Below, piece by piece: positions 42,434 to 50,900 of a DNA stretch of 64,000 bases. The DNA lies in the NCBI GenBank assembly GCA_022360095.1, contig JAKSDK010001569.1:121455-185454 (forward strand), read 5' to 3'. This stretch comes from Phycisphaerales bacterium. GTDB taxonomy: Bacteria; Planctomycetota; Phycisphaerae; UBA1845; UTPLA1. Made by a program: the position numbers and the translations under genes. Position 1 is the first letter of the stretch; each line of letters begins with the position of its first letter. Below the pieces are notes generated by a model that did no database searches, was not told where the DNA came from, and worked only from the letters and a program-made list of their open reading frames with translations.

Positions 42434-43386
42434 GCCGTTCGACCAAGACGGGGCGGCTCGGGCAGACCGGGTTCTGGTTTGTCTCACCCTGGCTCGCGGG
42501 ATTGTTGTTGCTGTATGTCGGTCCGATGTTTGCAGCGGCCTTGCTTTCCATGACAACTTGGGACGGCCTTTCCTGGTCATCACTCAAATGGGTAGGCCTT
42601 GGTCATTTTCGGTCGCTTCCTGATGATTCCTATTTCATCAAGGCTTTGACCAATAGCGCCGTTTACACAGCCATGAATGTGCCCGTGCAGTTGCTGGGGG
42701 CCCTTGGGCTCGCGTTGCTCGTCCGGCAGTCCGGGCGTTGGGCCGGTGTTTGGGGCGCCTTTTATTACGTTCCACACGTGCTGAGTGGAGTCGCCACGAT
42801 TTTGATCTGGTGGTGGCTGTTGAACCCACAGGTGGGGCCGATTAACCGAGCAATCGCGACGATTTACGAAGGGTTGAATGGGCCCATGGCCGCCGTCGGT
42901 CTGGGCGGAACCGAGGGATGGCCCTTGCCACCGTGGCTTTACTCACCGACATGGGCCAAGCCGTCTCTGGTGATGATGAATCTCTGGCACGTCGGCGGCG
43001 GGATGCTTATTTTCCTGGCCGCGTTGCTTCGTGGTGGCGATACCGTCCACGAAGCCGCCATGCTCGACGGAGCAGGCCGTCTGGATCGCTTTCTGCATGT
43101 CACATTGCCTCAGATCTCCCCGGCACTCCTTTTCAACGTTGTCACCGGCGTGGTCTTGTCGATGCAGGCCTTCGGGCCGGCTTATCTGCTGCAAAATTGG
43201 CAGCAGCGGGATGGCTTGTTGTTTTGCGTCCTGCACATCTACCGCTCCGCCTTCGAAGACCACCGCCTGGGTTACGCGGCCGCACTTGCCTGGGTGCTCT
43301 TGGGTGTTCTGATTCTCTTCACCGGCACGACGGTCCTGACCACGCGGCGCTGGGTGCATTATGACTTCGAAGAGGGGGGACTCTGA
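42430..43386 (+). CDS. ABC sugar importer permease, MalF/UgpA type
   Basis: A 318-residue protein with six hydrophobic segments. GTG at 42430 overlaps the stop of the binding-protein gene; a much longer in-frame extension to 42064 would lie inside that gene and is rejected. The cytoplasmic EAA loop that contacts the ATPase reads EAAMLDGAGRLDRFLHVTLP with the invariant Gly. The N-terminal FWFVSPWLAGLLLLYVGPMF segment is typical of the UgpA/MalF group. It overlaps the next permease by one base. No ATPase gene is present in the cluster. Confidence 0.92.
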   Translation: MSRSTKTGRLGQTGFWFVSPWLAGLLLLYVGPMFAAALLSMTTWDGLSWSSLKWVGLGHFRSLPDDSYFIKALTNSAVYTAMNVPVQLLGALGLALLVRQSGRWAGVWGAFYYVPHVLSGVATILIWWWLLNPQVGPINRAIATIYEGLNGPMAAVGLGGTEGWPLPPWLYSPTWAKPSLVMMNLWHVGGGMLIFLAALLRGGDTVHEAAMLDGAGRLDRFLHVTLPQISPALLFNVVTGVVLSMQAFGPAYLLQNWQQRDGLLFCVLHIYRSAFEDHRLGYAAALAWVLLGVLILFTGTTVLTTRRWVHYDFEEGGL

Positions 43387-44219
43387 TGCATTTACGAACC
43401 GGTCGAGCCTGGACGGTCGTTAGGGTGATTGTCGCACTTATCCTGTTCATGCCGCTCGCCTGGGCGTTTTGGGCTTCCCTTCAACCCATCGATGAGATTT
43501 TCACAGCGCCGGCCGAGCCAATCCGGTCGGACGCCGACACGCTCCAATGGCAAAACTACGCAACGGCCGTGACCCGTCTTCCCTTTCTTCGCTTTCTGCT
43601 GAATTCGTGTTTGATCACGACGCTCGCCACGATCGGCACGGTTTTTTCCAGTTCGCTGGTTGGTTTTGCCTTCGCGCGATTACAGTGGCGCGGAAAGAGC
43701 GTTTGTTTCGCCATTCTTCTCGCGACCATGATGTTGCCGGACCAGGTCATGCTCATTCCCCAGTTTCTAATCTTCGAGCACCTGGGCTGGGTGAACACGT
43801 ACAAGCCGTTGATCGTGCCAAGCTGGCTAGGCGGCTCCGCGTTCTTCATTTTTCTTTTCCGCCAGTTTTTTCGAAGCGTGCCGCGATCGTATGAGGACGC
43901 CGCCAGAATCGACGGCGCGACCCACTGGCAGGTCTACCGGCATGTGATGTTACCGATTTCGAGGCCCGTCATCGGCGCGGTCGCGGCACTCAGCGCCGTC
44001 CATCATTGGCAGGCTTTTCTCGATCCGCTGGTCTATCTGTCCGACTTTCACGCTTACCCCGTCTCGGTGGGGCTGCGTATGTATCAGAGCATGGAGGGCA
44101 GCTGGGCCAATCTCATCATGGCCGCCAGTCTGATCGCGCTCGTTCCGCCGCTGATCGTCGTGCTCTTGACGCAGCGTTACCTGATGCGGAACATCGGTGT
44201 TCGGCGTGAAGGCCTGTGA
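43386..44219 (+). CDS. ABC sugar importer permease, MalG/UgpE type
   Basis: A 277-residue protein with six hydrophobic segments; the ATG shares one base with the previous stop. The EAA loop reads EDAARIDGATHWQVYRHVML and then PISRPVI; the preceding FIFLFRQFFRSVPRS is the usual CarB-type motif. It pairs with the MalF-type subunit upstream to form the inner-membrane channel. A shared MsmK/UgpC-type ATPase encoded elsewhere must power it. The cyclase-family lipoprotein gene starts ten bases downstream. Confidence 0.92.
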   Translation: MHLRTGRAWTVVRVIVALILFMPLAWAFWASLQPIDEIFTAPAEPIRSDADTLQWQNYATAVTRLPFLRFLLNSCLITTLATIGTVFSSSLVGFAFARLQWRGKSVCFAILLATMMLPDQVMLIPQFLIFEHLGWVNTYKPLIVPSWLGGSAFFIFLFRQFFRSVPRSYEDAARIDGATHWQVYRHVMLPISRPVIGAVAALSAVHHWQAFLDPLVYLSDFHAYPVSVGLRMYQSMEGSWANLIMAASLIALVPPLIVVLLTQRYLMRNIGVRREGL

Positions 44220-44229
44220 GGAGATTGCC

Positions 44230-44991
44230 ATGCGACGGTATGCATTGTTGCTTTTGCTCGTGTCGGGTTGTCGTTCCGGCCTTGATGAATCCAAGATCAT
44301 CGATCTGACGCATCCGTTTAATGATCGAACGATTTATTGGCCGACGGCCAGCAGGTTCGAGTTGACGAAGGTCGCCTACGGTCGCGATAAGGAAGGGCAC
44401 TGGTACGCGTCCAATGATTTCTGCGCCTCGGAGCATGGTGGGACCCACCTGGACGCCCCGATTCATTTTGCCGAGGGACGTTGGTCCACCGCCGAAATTC
44501 CGATGGCGAAGTTGATCGGCCCTGCTCGCGTCATTGACGTTCGCAAACAGTGCGCCGCAGACTCGAACTACTTGTTGTCACCCGTGGACATCCGTCGCCA
44601 TGAGTCAAAGCACGGGCTCATCCGTCCGGACACGATTGTTCTGATTCATACCGGTTTTGGTCAATATTATCCGGATGCGGCACGCTATCTCGGCAGCGAG
44701 CGGCGTGGTATCGTCGAGGGTCTGAGGTTTCCCGGCATTGGCAAGGCGGCGGCCGAACTCCTGGTGAAACGTCGCATCGACCTTGTCGGTCTCGACACGG
44801 CGAGCCTCGACCACGGCCCGTCCAAGGATTTCATCGCCCATCGCGTGCTGAACGAGGCAAACATCCCGGGGCTTGAGAACGTGGCGAATCTCGACCGACT
44901 TCCACCCAAAGGGGCTACGGTCATCGCGTTGCCGATTAAAATCGAGGAGGGCACCGGCGGTCCGTGTCGGATTATTGGCATTCTGCCCTGA
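44230..44991 (+). CDS. Cyclase-family (kynurenine formamidase-like) lipoprotein
   Basis: A 253-residue protein. ATG at 44230 follows GAGGAG seven bases upstream, and gives a lipoprotein signal peptide (MRRYALLLLLVSGC, cut before Cys). The metal-binding motif EHGGTHLDAPIHF is that of the cyclase/KynB family, which hydrolyses amide or ester bonds using two metal ions. IIDLTHPFNDRTIYWPT and VLIHTGFGQYY are further family features, and LVGLDTASLDHG lies towards the end. Export of such an enzyme is uncommon. Ten bases separate it from the ABC permease, so a role in processing the imported solute outside the membrane is plausible but unproven. Confidence 0.88.
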   Translation: MRRYALLLLLVSGCRSGLDESKIIDLTHPFNDRTIYWPTASRFELTKVAYGRDKEGHWYASNDFCASEHGGTHLDAPIHFAEGRWSTAEIPMAKLIGPARVIDVRKQCAADSNYLLSPVDIRRHESKHGLIRPDTIVLIHTGFGQYYPDAARYLGSERRGIVEGLRFPGIGKAAAELLVKRRIDLVGLDTASLDHGPSKDFIAHRVLNEANIPGLENVANLDRLPPKGATVIALPIKIEEGTGGPCRIIGILP

Positions 44992-45037
44992 AGCGTTCAT
45001 TTTTCCTGCGGCCGTCTCTTGAAGCGCGGGACCTACC

Positions 45038-45778
45038 ATGATTCATTACAGCGTTGAGCCCAACGATGCGATTTCCTACGAGCTACGTCATGCCGACGAG
45101 CATGTCCTGGTGGTTGAGAAGCCGCCGCACGTCGTCACGCAGCCGGGAAAGAAGCATGAGAAGACCAGTTTGCTCAACGGCTTGTTTGTTTCTTACGGCA
45201 ATCCGTTGCAAAATCTTGGTGAGTCGCGTGGCTGGGGGCTCCTGCATCGTCTTGACAAGGAGACGTCCGGCCTGGTGATCGTCGCCTTGCGAAACAAAGC
45301 GTACGATCATTTGCTGCAGCAATTTAAAAATCGACAGGTGAAGAAGATCTATTGGGCGCTGGTGGCCGGTGTGCCCAAACCGTCGCAGGCCGTGATTCAA
45401 AAGCCCATCGTGGAAGTCGTCAGCACGCGAAAAAAGGCCGTCATCAAGCGCGGCGGCAAGCCGAGCATCACCGCTTATCGCACGCTTCAAAGTGTCAACG
45501 GCGTGTCCCTCATTGAAGCCAGGCCCAAGACCGGTCGCCTGCATCAGATCCGTGTCCACATGGCCGACGTCGGTTATCCTGTTCTCGGTGAATCGATTTA
45601 TGCCGAAAAGGCCGACTTGCCTCAGGTTGTCCGGCTTTGCCTCCATGCCGCCGCTCTCTCTTTCATCCATCCCGAGACCGGTCATCGAGTGAACGTTCAA
45701 TCGTCCTGGCCGCGCGATTTGCTTAAGACCATCAAACGGTTTGGCCTGAGTGAGCCGACGGGCTTTCCAAATCCTTAA
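45038..45778 (+). CDS. RluA-family RNA pseudouridine synthase
   Basis: A 246-residue protein with an ATG start. It isomerises uridine to pseudouridine in rRNA or tRNA. The catalytic loop LLHRLDKETSGLVIVAL includes Asp73, KTGRLHQIRVHMADVGYPVL is the RNA-binding motif and the N-terminal VLVVEKPPHVVTQPG is usual for the family. There is no S4 domain, so it belongs to the short RluA/RluC-like group; the position modified cannot be predicted. It contrasts with the degenerate paralogue at 35274-36059. Confidence 0.92.
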   Translation: MIHYSVEPNDAISYELRHADEHVLVVEKPPHVVTQPGKKHEKTSLLNGLFVSYGNPLQNLGESRGWGLLHRLDKETSGLVIVALRNKAYDHLLQQFKNRQVKKIYWALVAGVPKPSQAVIQKPIVEVVSTRKKAVIKRGGKPSITAYRTLQSVNGVSLIEARPKTGRLHQIRVHMADVGYPVLGESIYAEKADLPQVVRLCLHAAALSFIHPETGHRVNVQSSWPRDLLKTIKRFGLSEPTGFPNP

Positions 45779-45885
45779 ATATGAGGCGATCACTCGCAAT
45801 CTTGTCTTTTTTTTTGCAATAAGCACGTCGAACGTTAGAATGAGGAATGTGTAGTCCTACCGACGGAAGCAATCCAGGAGCACAT

Positions 45886-46320
45886 GTGGTGAGGAAGGTG
45901 AAGATCGGCATTGTTGTCGCGGCGTTGGCAGCAGCAGTGAGCATCACGCTTCTGTCAGGCGAGGATCATGATTCACTCGCCGGCATCGATACGCACACAA
46001 CCGTCTGGAAATGCAAAGCATGCGGGCTTCAGTTCGATTTGTCCTGGAGCGATGCGAGAGACGCGGAGAAAAAGAGCGGGGGCGTGCCGATTCACTGTGT
46101 GGATTGCAGCAAAGTTCAGGCGTATCCGTTGTCGGTCTGCCTGCGTTGTGCGACGCTGTTTTTCGGCCCCGAGGTTCCGGGGGGATCTGCGTTGTGCCCC
46201 AAGTGCCCTCGGCCGGCCAAGCCTTCTTCCGAGCGACCTGTCAAAACGTCCGATGAGCAAGAGGACGAATCGATCGAGTTTAAGAAGAAAAAGAAGCGAG
46301 TCGCGCCAAAGTCGTTCTAG
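45886..46320 (+). CDS. Membrane-anchored zinc-ribbon-like hypothetical protein
   Basis: A 144-residue protein. GTG at 45886 or 45889 is chosen because AGGAG lies at 45876-45880. The N-terminus is a single hydrophobic segment (VKIGIVVAALAAAVSITLLS), likely an anchor with the rest outside the membrane. Three CxxC pairs and an extra pair follow: CKACGLQF, CVDCSKV, CLRCATL and CPKCPRP, a rubredoxin/zinc-ribbon pattern. The C-terminus is Lys-rich (FKKKKKRVAPKSF). No family was recognised. It ends six bases before the earliest possible start of the prepilin-like gene, so they are likely cotranscribed. Confidence 0.7.
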   Translation: MVRKVKIGIVVAALAAAVSITLLSGEDHDSLAGIDTHTTVWKCKACGLQFDLSWSDARDAEKKSGGVPIHCVDCSKVQAYPLSVCLRCATLFFGPEVPGGSALCPKCPRPAKPSSERPVKTSDEQEDESIEFKKKKKRVAPKSF

Positions 46321-46337
46321 AAAGCGTGAGTTTTTCA

Positions 46338-47222
46338 ATGCCCAGGACCGGCACACCACGCACGTGCAGGGATTTCCGAGGTCGATCTCAGTCCGCCTTT
46401 ACACTCATCGAACTTCTGGTCGTGATTGCGATTATCGCGTTGCTTATTGCGATTCTGGTTCCGGCCCTGTCCAAGGCGCGCTGCGAAGCGGCAAAGGCGA
46501 AATGCCTCGCCAATTTGAGGGGCATCATTGAATCCACCTTCATGTATTTCGAGGATCAGGATGATCGCAAGCTGCTTCCCTGGTATCAGTTCCCCGCTCA
46601 CGAGGGCTACTTTCCGTCGGTCTACACGCCATGGACATTCGGCGGTTTCAAGGCACCCAGTCCGGACGATTTCGGCGGTAACGCTGACAGCAGTCTTTAT
46701 CCTGCCAGAATCCGGCCTCTGAACAAGTTTGCAGCTCCCACGGCCACCGGCGAGGACGACATCGTCGAACTGTACCAATGTCCGAACGATCGATCCCATC
46801 GAACAGCCATCATCAGTGCTGATCCGACCGGGGACGAAGAGGAATATCTCAGCTCCTGGCAAGCCAACGGCAGCAGTTACACGCTGAACACGCGTTTCAT
46901 GCAGGGTTATGCAGGCGGCATCGGCAACTTTTCGGTGTCTGTGTCTGAACTCCGGCGTTATACCGAGCGGATTGCCCCGCACATGATCGGCGGTGGGGCA
47001 TCTCGTTTCGCATTGTGGGTGGAACAGGGATTCTATAGTGCCACCTATCGCGCGTCACCGAGGTTGCCGAACGGCGCCGGGCCCCTTCGTCGGGGTTGGC
47101 ATTGCAAACTATCGACCTGGTCCATCGGCTATGCCGACGGCCACGTGGTCAATCAGTTTTACGACACACGTCTCAGTAACGGCGGGGACGGTACGATCTG
47201 GCAGCCGAACTTCCAACCGTAG
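46338..47222 (+). CDS. Prepilin-type N-terminal cleavage/methylation domain protein
   Basis: A 294-residue protein; ATG at 46338 (a GTG at 46326 is possible). The leader is followed by AFTLIELLVVIAIIALLIAI, the type IV prepilin signature with Glu at +5. The next helix reads VPALSKARCEAAKAKCLANL. The C-terminal part has IGYADGHVVNQFYDTR, the DG-H motif seen in planctomycete pseudopilin-like proteins. It resembles the protein at 956-1837 in plan. It follows a membrane-anchored zinc-ribbon protein; no pilus machinery is nearby. Confidence 0.9.
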   Translation: MPRTGTPRTCRDFRGRSQSAFTLIELLVVIAIIALLIAILVPALSKARCEAAKAKCLANLRGIIESTFMYFEDQDDRKLLPWYQFPAHEGYFPSVYTPWTFGGFKAPSPDDFGGNADSSLYPARIRPLNKFAAPTATGEDDIVELYQCPNDRSHRTAIISADPTGDEEEYLSSWQANGSSYTLNTRFMQGYAGGIGNFSVSVSELRRYTERIAPHMIGGGASRFALWVEQGFYSATYRASPRLPNGAGPLRRGWHCKLSTWSIGYADGHVVNQFYDTRLSNGGDGTIWQPNFQP

Positions 47223-47271
47223 CCCGATCTATCGACTGGAAACATGAACCTTGGGTTCGATTTCGGCATTG

Positions 47272-48861
47272 TCAGCCGACTCTGGGGCCTGCGGCTTTGA
47301 CATCCGGTGTTGCGCTGGCGAACTTCTGGAAGTTCTTGTTGAAGAGGGCGGCCAATTCTTTGGCTTTCGTGTCGTAGGCGTCCCGGTCGGCCCAGGTTTG
47401 CTTGGGAATCAACAATTCCGGCGAGACGCCCGGGACCTTGTGGGGGATGTGTAAACCGAAGATCGGATCTTCGACCGTCTCAACGCCTCGAAGGTTGCCC
47501 TTGAGGGCTTCGCTGATCATCGTGCGCGTGGCGGCAAGGTCGATGCGATTGCCGATGCCGAAGGGCCCGCCGCACCAGCCGGTGTTGATGAAGAAGCAGG
47601 ACGAATCGTGCTTCTTGATCCTTTCCGACAGAAGTTTGGCATAGACCATGGGGTCACGCGGGAGAAACGGTTGGCCGAAACCGGTGCTGAACGTGGCCTG
47701 CGGCTCGCTTCCGACGCCGGCCTCAGTGCCGGCGAGCTTGGCGGTGTAGCCGCTTAGGAAATGATACATCGCCTGCTCCGGCGTGAGTCGGGAGATCGGC
47801 GGCAACACGCCGAAGGCGTCGCAGGTCAGGAAAATCACGGCCACAGGGTGGCTGTTGGCATAGCCTGTCAGGATGGCGTTGTCGATGTATTCGACCGGAT
47901 AGGCGGCACGCGTGTTTTCCGTGAACTTGTCGTCGTCGAAATCGGTCACACGCGTCACCGGGTCCACAACGACGTTTTCGAGGACAGAGCCGAACTTCAA
48001 CGCATGGTAGATCTCCGGTTCGCGCCCTTCCGACAGTCGGATGCATTTGGCGTAGCAGCCGCCTTCGAAGTTGAACACGCCATGGTCGGACCAGCCGTGT
48101 TCATCGTCACCGATGAGCCGGCGATCGGGGTCGGCGCTGAGGGTCGTTTTGCCGGTGCCGGAGAGGCCGAAGAACAGCGCCACGTCGTCGTTTTGCCCGA
48201 TGTTGGCGGAGCAGTGCATCGGGAACACATTCTTTTCAGGCAGCAGGTAGTTCATCGTGGTGAAGATCGACTTCTTGATTTCGCCGGCGTAGTGTGTGCC
48301 GCCGATGAGAATGGTCTTACGGGCGAAGTCGGCCACAACATAGGCCTCGCTGTTTGTGCCGTCGACGGCGGGATCGGCGTGGCAATCCGGCGCGCCGAGA
48401 ATGAGGAACTGAGGCTTGCTGTCGATCATCTCCTCTTTCGTCGGTCGGCGGAAGAGCTGTCGAGCGAAAAGGGCGTGCCAGGCTTTGGTCGTAATCAGCC
48501 GAATCGGCAGACCGTATTGATTGTCCGCACCGGCCCAGGCATCGACGACGAACAGCTCCTGCTCATTGAGATGCTTAATGGTCTTCTCGTGGAGGCGATC
48601 GAAAATGTCCGCGGTGATCGGCTGGTTGACCTTGCCCCAGGCGATGGTCCCTTCCGTCGTCGAATCTTTGACGATGAATTTGTCTCTGGGCGATCGCCCG
48701 GTTCGCTTGCCGGTCAGTGTGGCCAGCGCGCCCGATTGCGTCAATTGTCCTTCTTCCCGCTTTATCGCCTGCTCGATCAGGTCGGGGACCGAGTTGTTCC
48801 AATGGACGGTCCGTGTCGGCTTGAGGCCGTGATTTTCGATTCCGTAGTTGCTTTTTATCAC
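47272..48861 (-). CDS. pckA: Phosphoenolpyruvate carboxykinase (ATP)
   Basis: A 529-residue protein. GTG at 48861 with GAGGG about eight bases upstream gives the normal family length; an in-frame ATG further upstream adds 32 atypical residues. It converts oxaloacetate and ATP to PEP in gluconeogenesis. The kinase-1 P-loop is GLSGTGKTTLS, kinase-2 is DDEHGWSDHGVFNFEGGCYA, and GRSPRDKFIV lies in the N-terminal domain; RRLIGDDEH follows the P-loop. These mark the ATP- rather than the GTP-dependent class. It is a single-gene unit convergent with the prepilin-like gene, with only 49 bases between stops. Confidence 0.95.
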   Translation of the reverse strand: MIKSNYGIENHGLKPTRTVHWNNSVPDLIEQAIKREEGQLTQSGALATLTGKRTGRSPRDKFIVKDSTTEGTIAWGKVNQPITADIFDRLHEKTIKHLNEQELFVVDAWAGADNQYGLPIRLITTKAWHALFARQLFRRPTKEEMIDSKPQFLILGAPDCHADPAVDGTNSEAYVVADFARKTILIGGTHYAGEIKKSIFTTMNYLLPEKNVFPMHCSANIGQNDDVALFFGLSGTGKTTLSADPDRRLIGDDEHGWSDHGVFNFEGGCYAKCIRLSEGREPEIYHALKFGSVLENVVVDPVTRVTDFDDDKFTENTRAAYPVEYIDNAILTGYANSHPVAVIFLTCDAFGVLPPISRLTPEQAMYHFLSGYTAKLAGTEAGVGSEPQATFSTGFGQPFLPRDPMVYAKLLSERIKKHDSSCFFINTGWCGGPFGIGNRIDLAATRTMISEALKGNLRGVETVEDPIFGLHIPHKVPGVSPELLIPKQTWADRDAYDTKAKELAALFNKNFQKFASATPDVKAAGPRVG

Positions 48862-49044
48862 GTTTGAATCCCTCAATAGGCGCGTGCATGTATCTCGCGC
48901 AGCCTCGCTCTTGGAAACGAGAGCAGATATTCTGGACCTCATGATGGAAAACGGCAAGCTCGGTCGTGGCCGGCTCTAAATTCGGATACGAGGAGACGTG
49001 GGCCGCTTTACATCATTGGACGACGACCCTACCTTATCGGCATT

Positions 49045-49857
49045 GTGAAGGCGAGAAGACTCACGATCCGATCCAAATCCCTGCCGTTCTTTCTAACCGG
49101 ACTTGGGCTGATGGCGTCCTGCAACGGCAACGGCGGCGAAATCAATATCCGAATGTCCGCCGTCGAACGTCCGGACCTCGGTCGGGAAATGGCCTCTCGC
49201 GGCCGCTTGGCGATTCCGGCGGACGACGCTTTCAATTATCCGAAGTTCCGTTCGCATCAGGAAGGGACGACCGCGAGAGGGGAGTCCAAGGCCGTCGGCC
49301 GCGATGGAGCCAGTTGCCGAGCCGAGGTCACCGGAGAGGGCACCGCGTGGGGTGAGTTTCAACTTGGCTACGGTTTCGACAACGTGACCGGCAAAGCGTT
49401 GGACGCCGTGGTGTCCCTGAAACTGTCGGTCAAAGAGTCTGTTTCCCATCAGGAGGGCGATTCGGGCGCGGACGAAAACGCCACGGCGAGCGGCCACCTT
49501 TCGTTCGTCGTGAAAGATACCAACGGGGTCGAGCTAAAGCGGGACAGTCTGGTCGCGAATGACCTGACCAAGGGGCCCCAGTCTTCGACCAACAGACCCG
49601 AGTTGGTGTTCGACGTCACGTTCGAACCCGATCGGGGTTATTACCTGGTTCTTTCCGGTCGAGCCGACGTCAAGGCCTATGCCGGGCAAACGGCGACGGT
49701 CCAACTTGAAGTGACGGACGTATCCCTGGAAGTCCGTTGGCGTGAGGCCGAAGCCGCGGTCAAAGCCGACAAGCAGGGGGCTGCCCCTTCGAGCTCGGGT
49801 TCAGGGGCCCGGGCCAACACCGCCCGACGTCTTCCGTCGGTAGCCAACCATGAATGA
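49045..49857 (+). CDS. Putative lipoprotein of unknown function
   Basis: A 270-residue protein with a GTG start. The signal peptide ends in LMASC (residues about 22-26), a lipobox, so it should be lipid-modified and exported. The mature part is beta-rich and acidic, with FQLGYGFDNVTGKALDAVVS and VQLEVTDVSLEVRWREAEAA near the end, then a low-complexity Ser/Gly tail (PSSSGSGARANT). No family was recognised. Its stop overlaps the nadD start by eight bases, so the two genes are translationally linked although their functions look unrelated. Confidence 0.78.
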   Translation: MKARRLTIRSKSLPFFLTGLGLMASCNGNGGEINIRMSAVERPDLGREMASRGRLAIPADDAFNYPKFRSHQEGTTARGESKAVGRDGASCRAEVTGEGTAWGEFQLGYGFDNVTGKALDAVVSLKLSVKESVSHQEGDSGADENATASGHLSFVVKDTNGVELKRDSLVANDLTKGPQSSTNRPELVFDVTFEPDRGYYLVLSGRADVKAYAGQTATVQLEVTDVSLEVRWREAEAAVKADKQGAAPSSSGSGARANTARRLPSVANHE

Positions 49858-50470
49858 GCGTGTCGGTCTATTTGGCGGCAGTTTTGATCCGATTCATTTC
49901 GGCCACCTGATTTCCGCTCGTAGCCTTGCCGAACGTCTCGGTTTTTCCCGTGTTGTTTTGATCCCGTGCGGGCGGCCGCCCTATAAAGAGAACGTGCGAC
50001 TTACGTCGGCGGAGCATCGTCTGGCGATGGTGAGATTGGCGGTGGAGGGGGACCCGCTTTTTGAGACGTCGGATCTCGAACTGCAGCGGGAAGGGCCCAG
50101 CTACACCTTTGATACCGTGGATGAGTTTCGTCGCCGTCTCGGCGACTCGGTCGATTTGTTTTGGCTGATCGGGGGCGATTGGCTGCCTGAACTGACCACC
50201 TGGTATCGCGTTGCGGAGTTGGTCCATCAAGTGACGATCGTGACAGCGACGCGCCCCGGCTGGACTCCGCCGGACGAGGGCATGCTGGCGGAGGTGGTGG
50301 GCTCCGAGGCGGCTCGCAAGCTCCTTTCGAATTGCTACCTGACACCGGCGATCGACATCAGCTCGACCGATAATCGCGCGCGAATCGCGGCGGGGCGATC
50401 CATCCGTTATCTGGCGCCGGAAAGGGTGCGGTCCTATATCGAGCAGCATCGATTGTATGTTTCTTCGTGA
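49850..50470 (+). CDS. nadD: Nicotinate-nucleotide adenylyltransferase
   Basis: A 206-residue protein of normal length. It adenylates nicotinate mononucleotide in NAD synthesis. The nucleotidyltransferase motif GGSFDPIHFGHL (GxFxPxHxGH) is at the N-terminus, with LIPCGRPPYK next. FWLIGGDWLPELTTW is typical of NadD. The C-terminal ISSTDNRARIAAGRSIRYLA corresponds to the ISSTxIRxR motif with Asp-Asn in place of the usual acidic-Ile pair. The ATG overlaps the lipoprotein gene by eight bases. Confidence 0.94.
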   Translation: MNERVGLFGGSFDPIHFGHLISARSLAERLGFSRVVLIPCGRPPYKENVRLTSAEHRLAMVRLAVEGDPLFETSDLELQREGPSYTFDTVDEFRRRLGDSVDLFWLIGGDWLPELTTWYRVAELVHQVTIVTATRPGWTPPDEGMLAEVVGSEAARKLLSNCYLTPAIDISSTDNRARIAAGRSIRYLAPERVRSYIEQHRLYVSS

Positions 50471-50900
50471 ATACGGCTCTGGGCGATCAGCTCTAACTTT
50501 ATTTATTTCAGTGGATTAAATCGCGGATTCGAGTGCTGTTGCAGCGCTTCGGTCCGAGTATTGATTGACCGTGGACCCGACAGAGTTAATAATTATGTGC
50601 GAATGGCGTTGTGTCGAACGCCGGCCATCTCACACTTGATGGCGGCGCTTCGGTCAGCAAGGCGCGGGAAAAGCAGCGCCATGCGCAACAAAAGTGAGAA
50701 TCGCCATAACAGTATTGGCAGGGTTGGTTTTTGCTTGGGGAATTGTACGCGGACCATAGACTAAGGTCGCCGATATTGTGGACCGATGAATGTAATGAAC
50801 ACCTCGTGCACCATTGGTATCCGACCGGCGTATAAAGGCGAGGGCAAGCGCGCTTCCCTGGTCTTGATAAAGCCACTGAATTAAGGTGAATCACGTAGAT
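50471..50900. other. 430-base gap, nothing recognised
   Basis: Moderately AT-rich. No strong hairpin, RNA gene or convincing promoter was found; it should contain the promoter of the DUF1571-like gene. Confidence 0.4.

Noticed and set aside
40664..42583. 639-codon minus-strand open frame
   Set aside because: Antisense to the solute-binding protein gene, which has clear family motifs and coupled permease genes; the antisense translation lacks any domain.
47761..48867. 368-codon plus-strand open frame
   Set aside because: Shadow of the PEP carboxykinase gene on the other strand.
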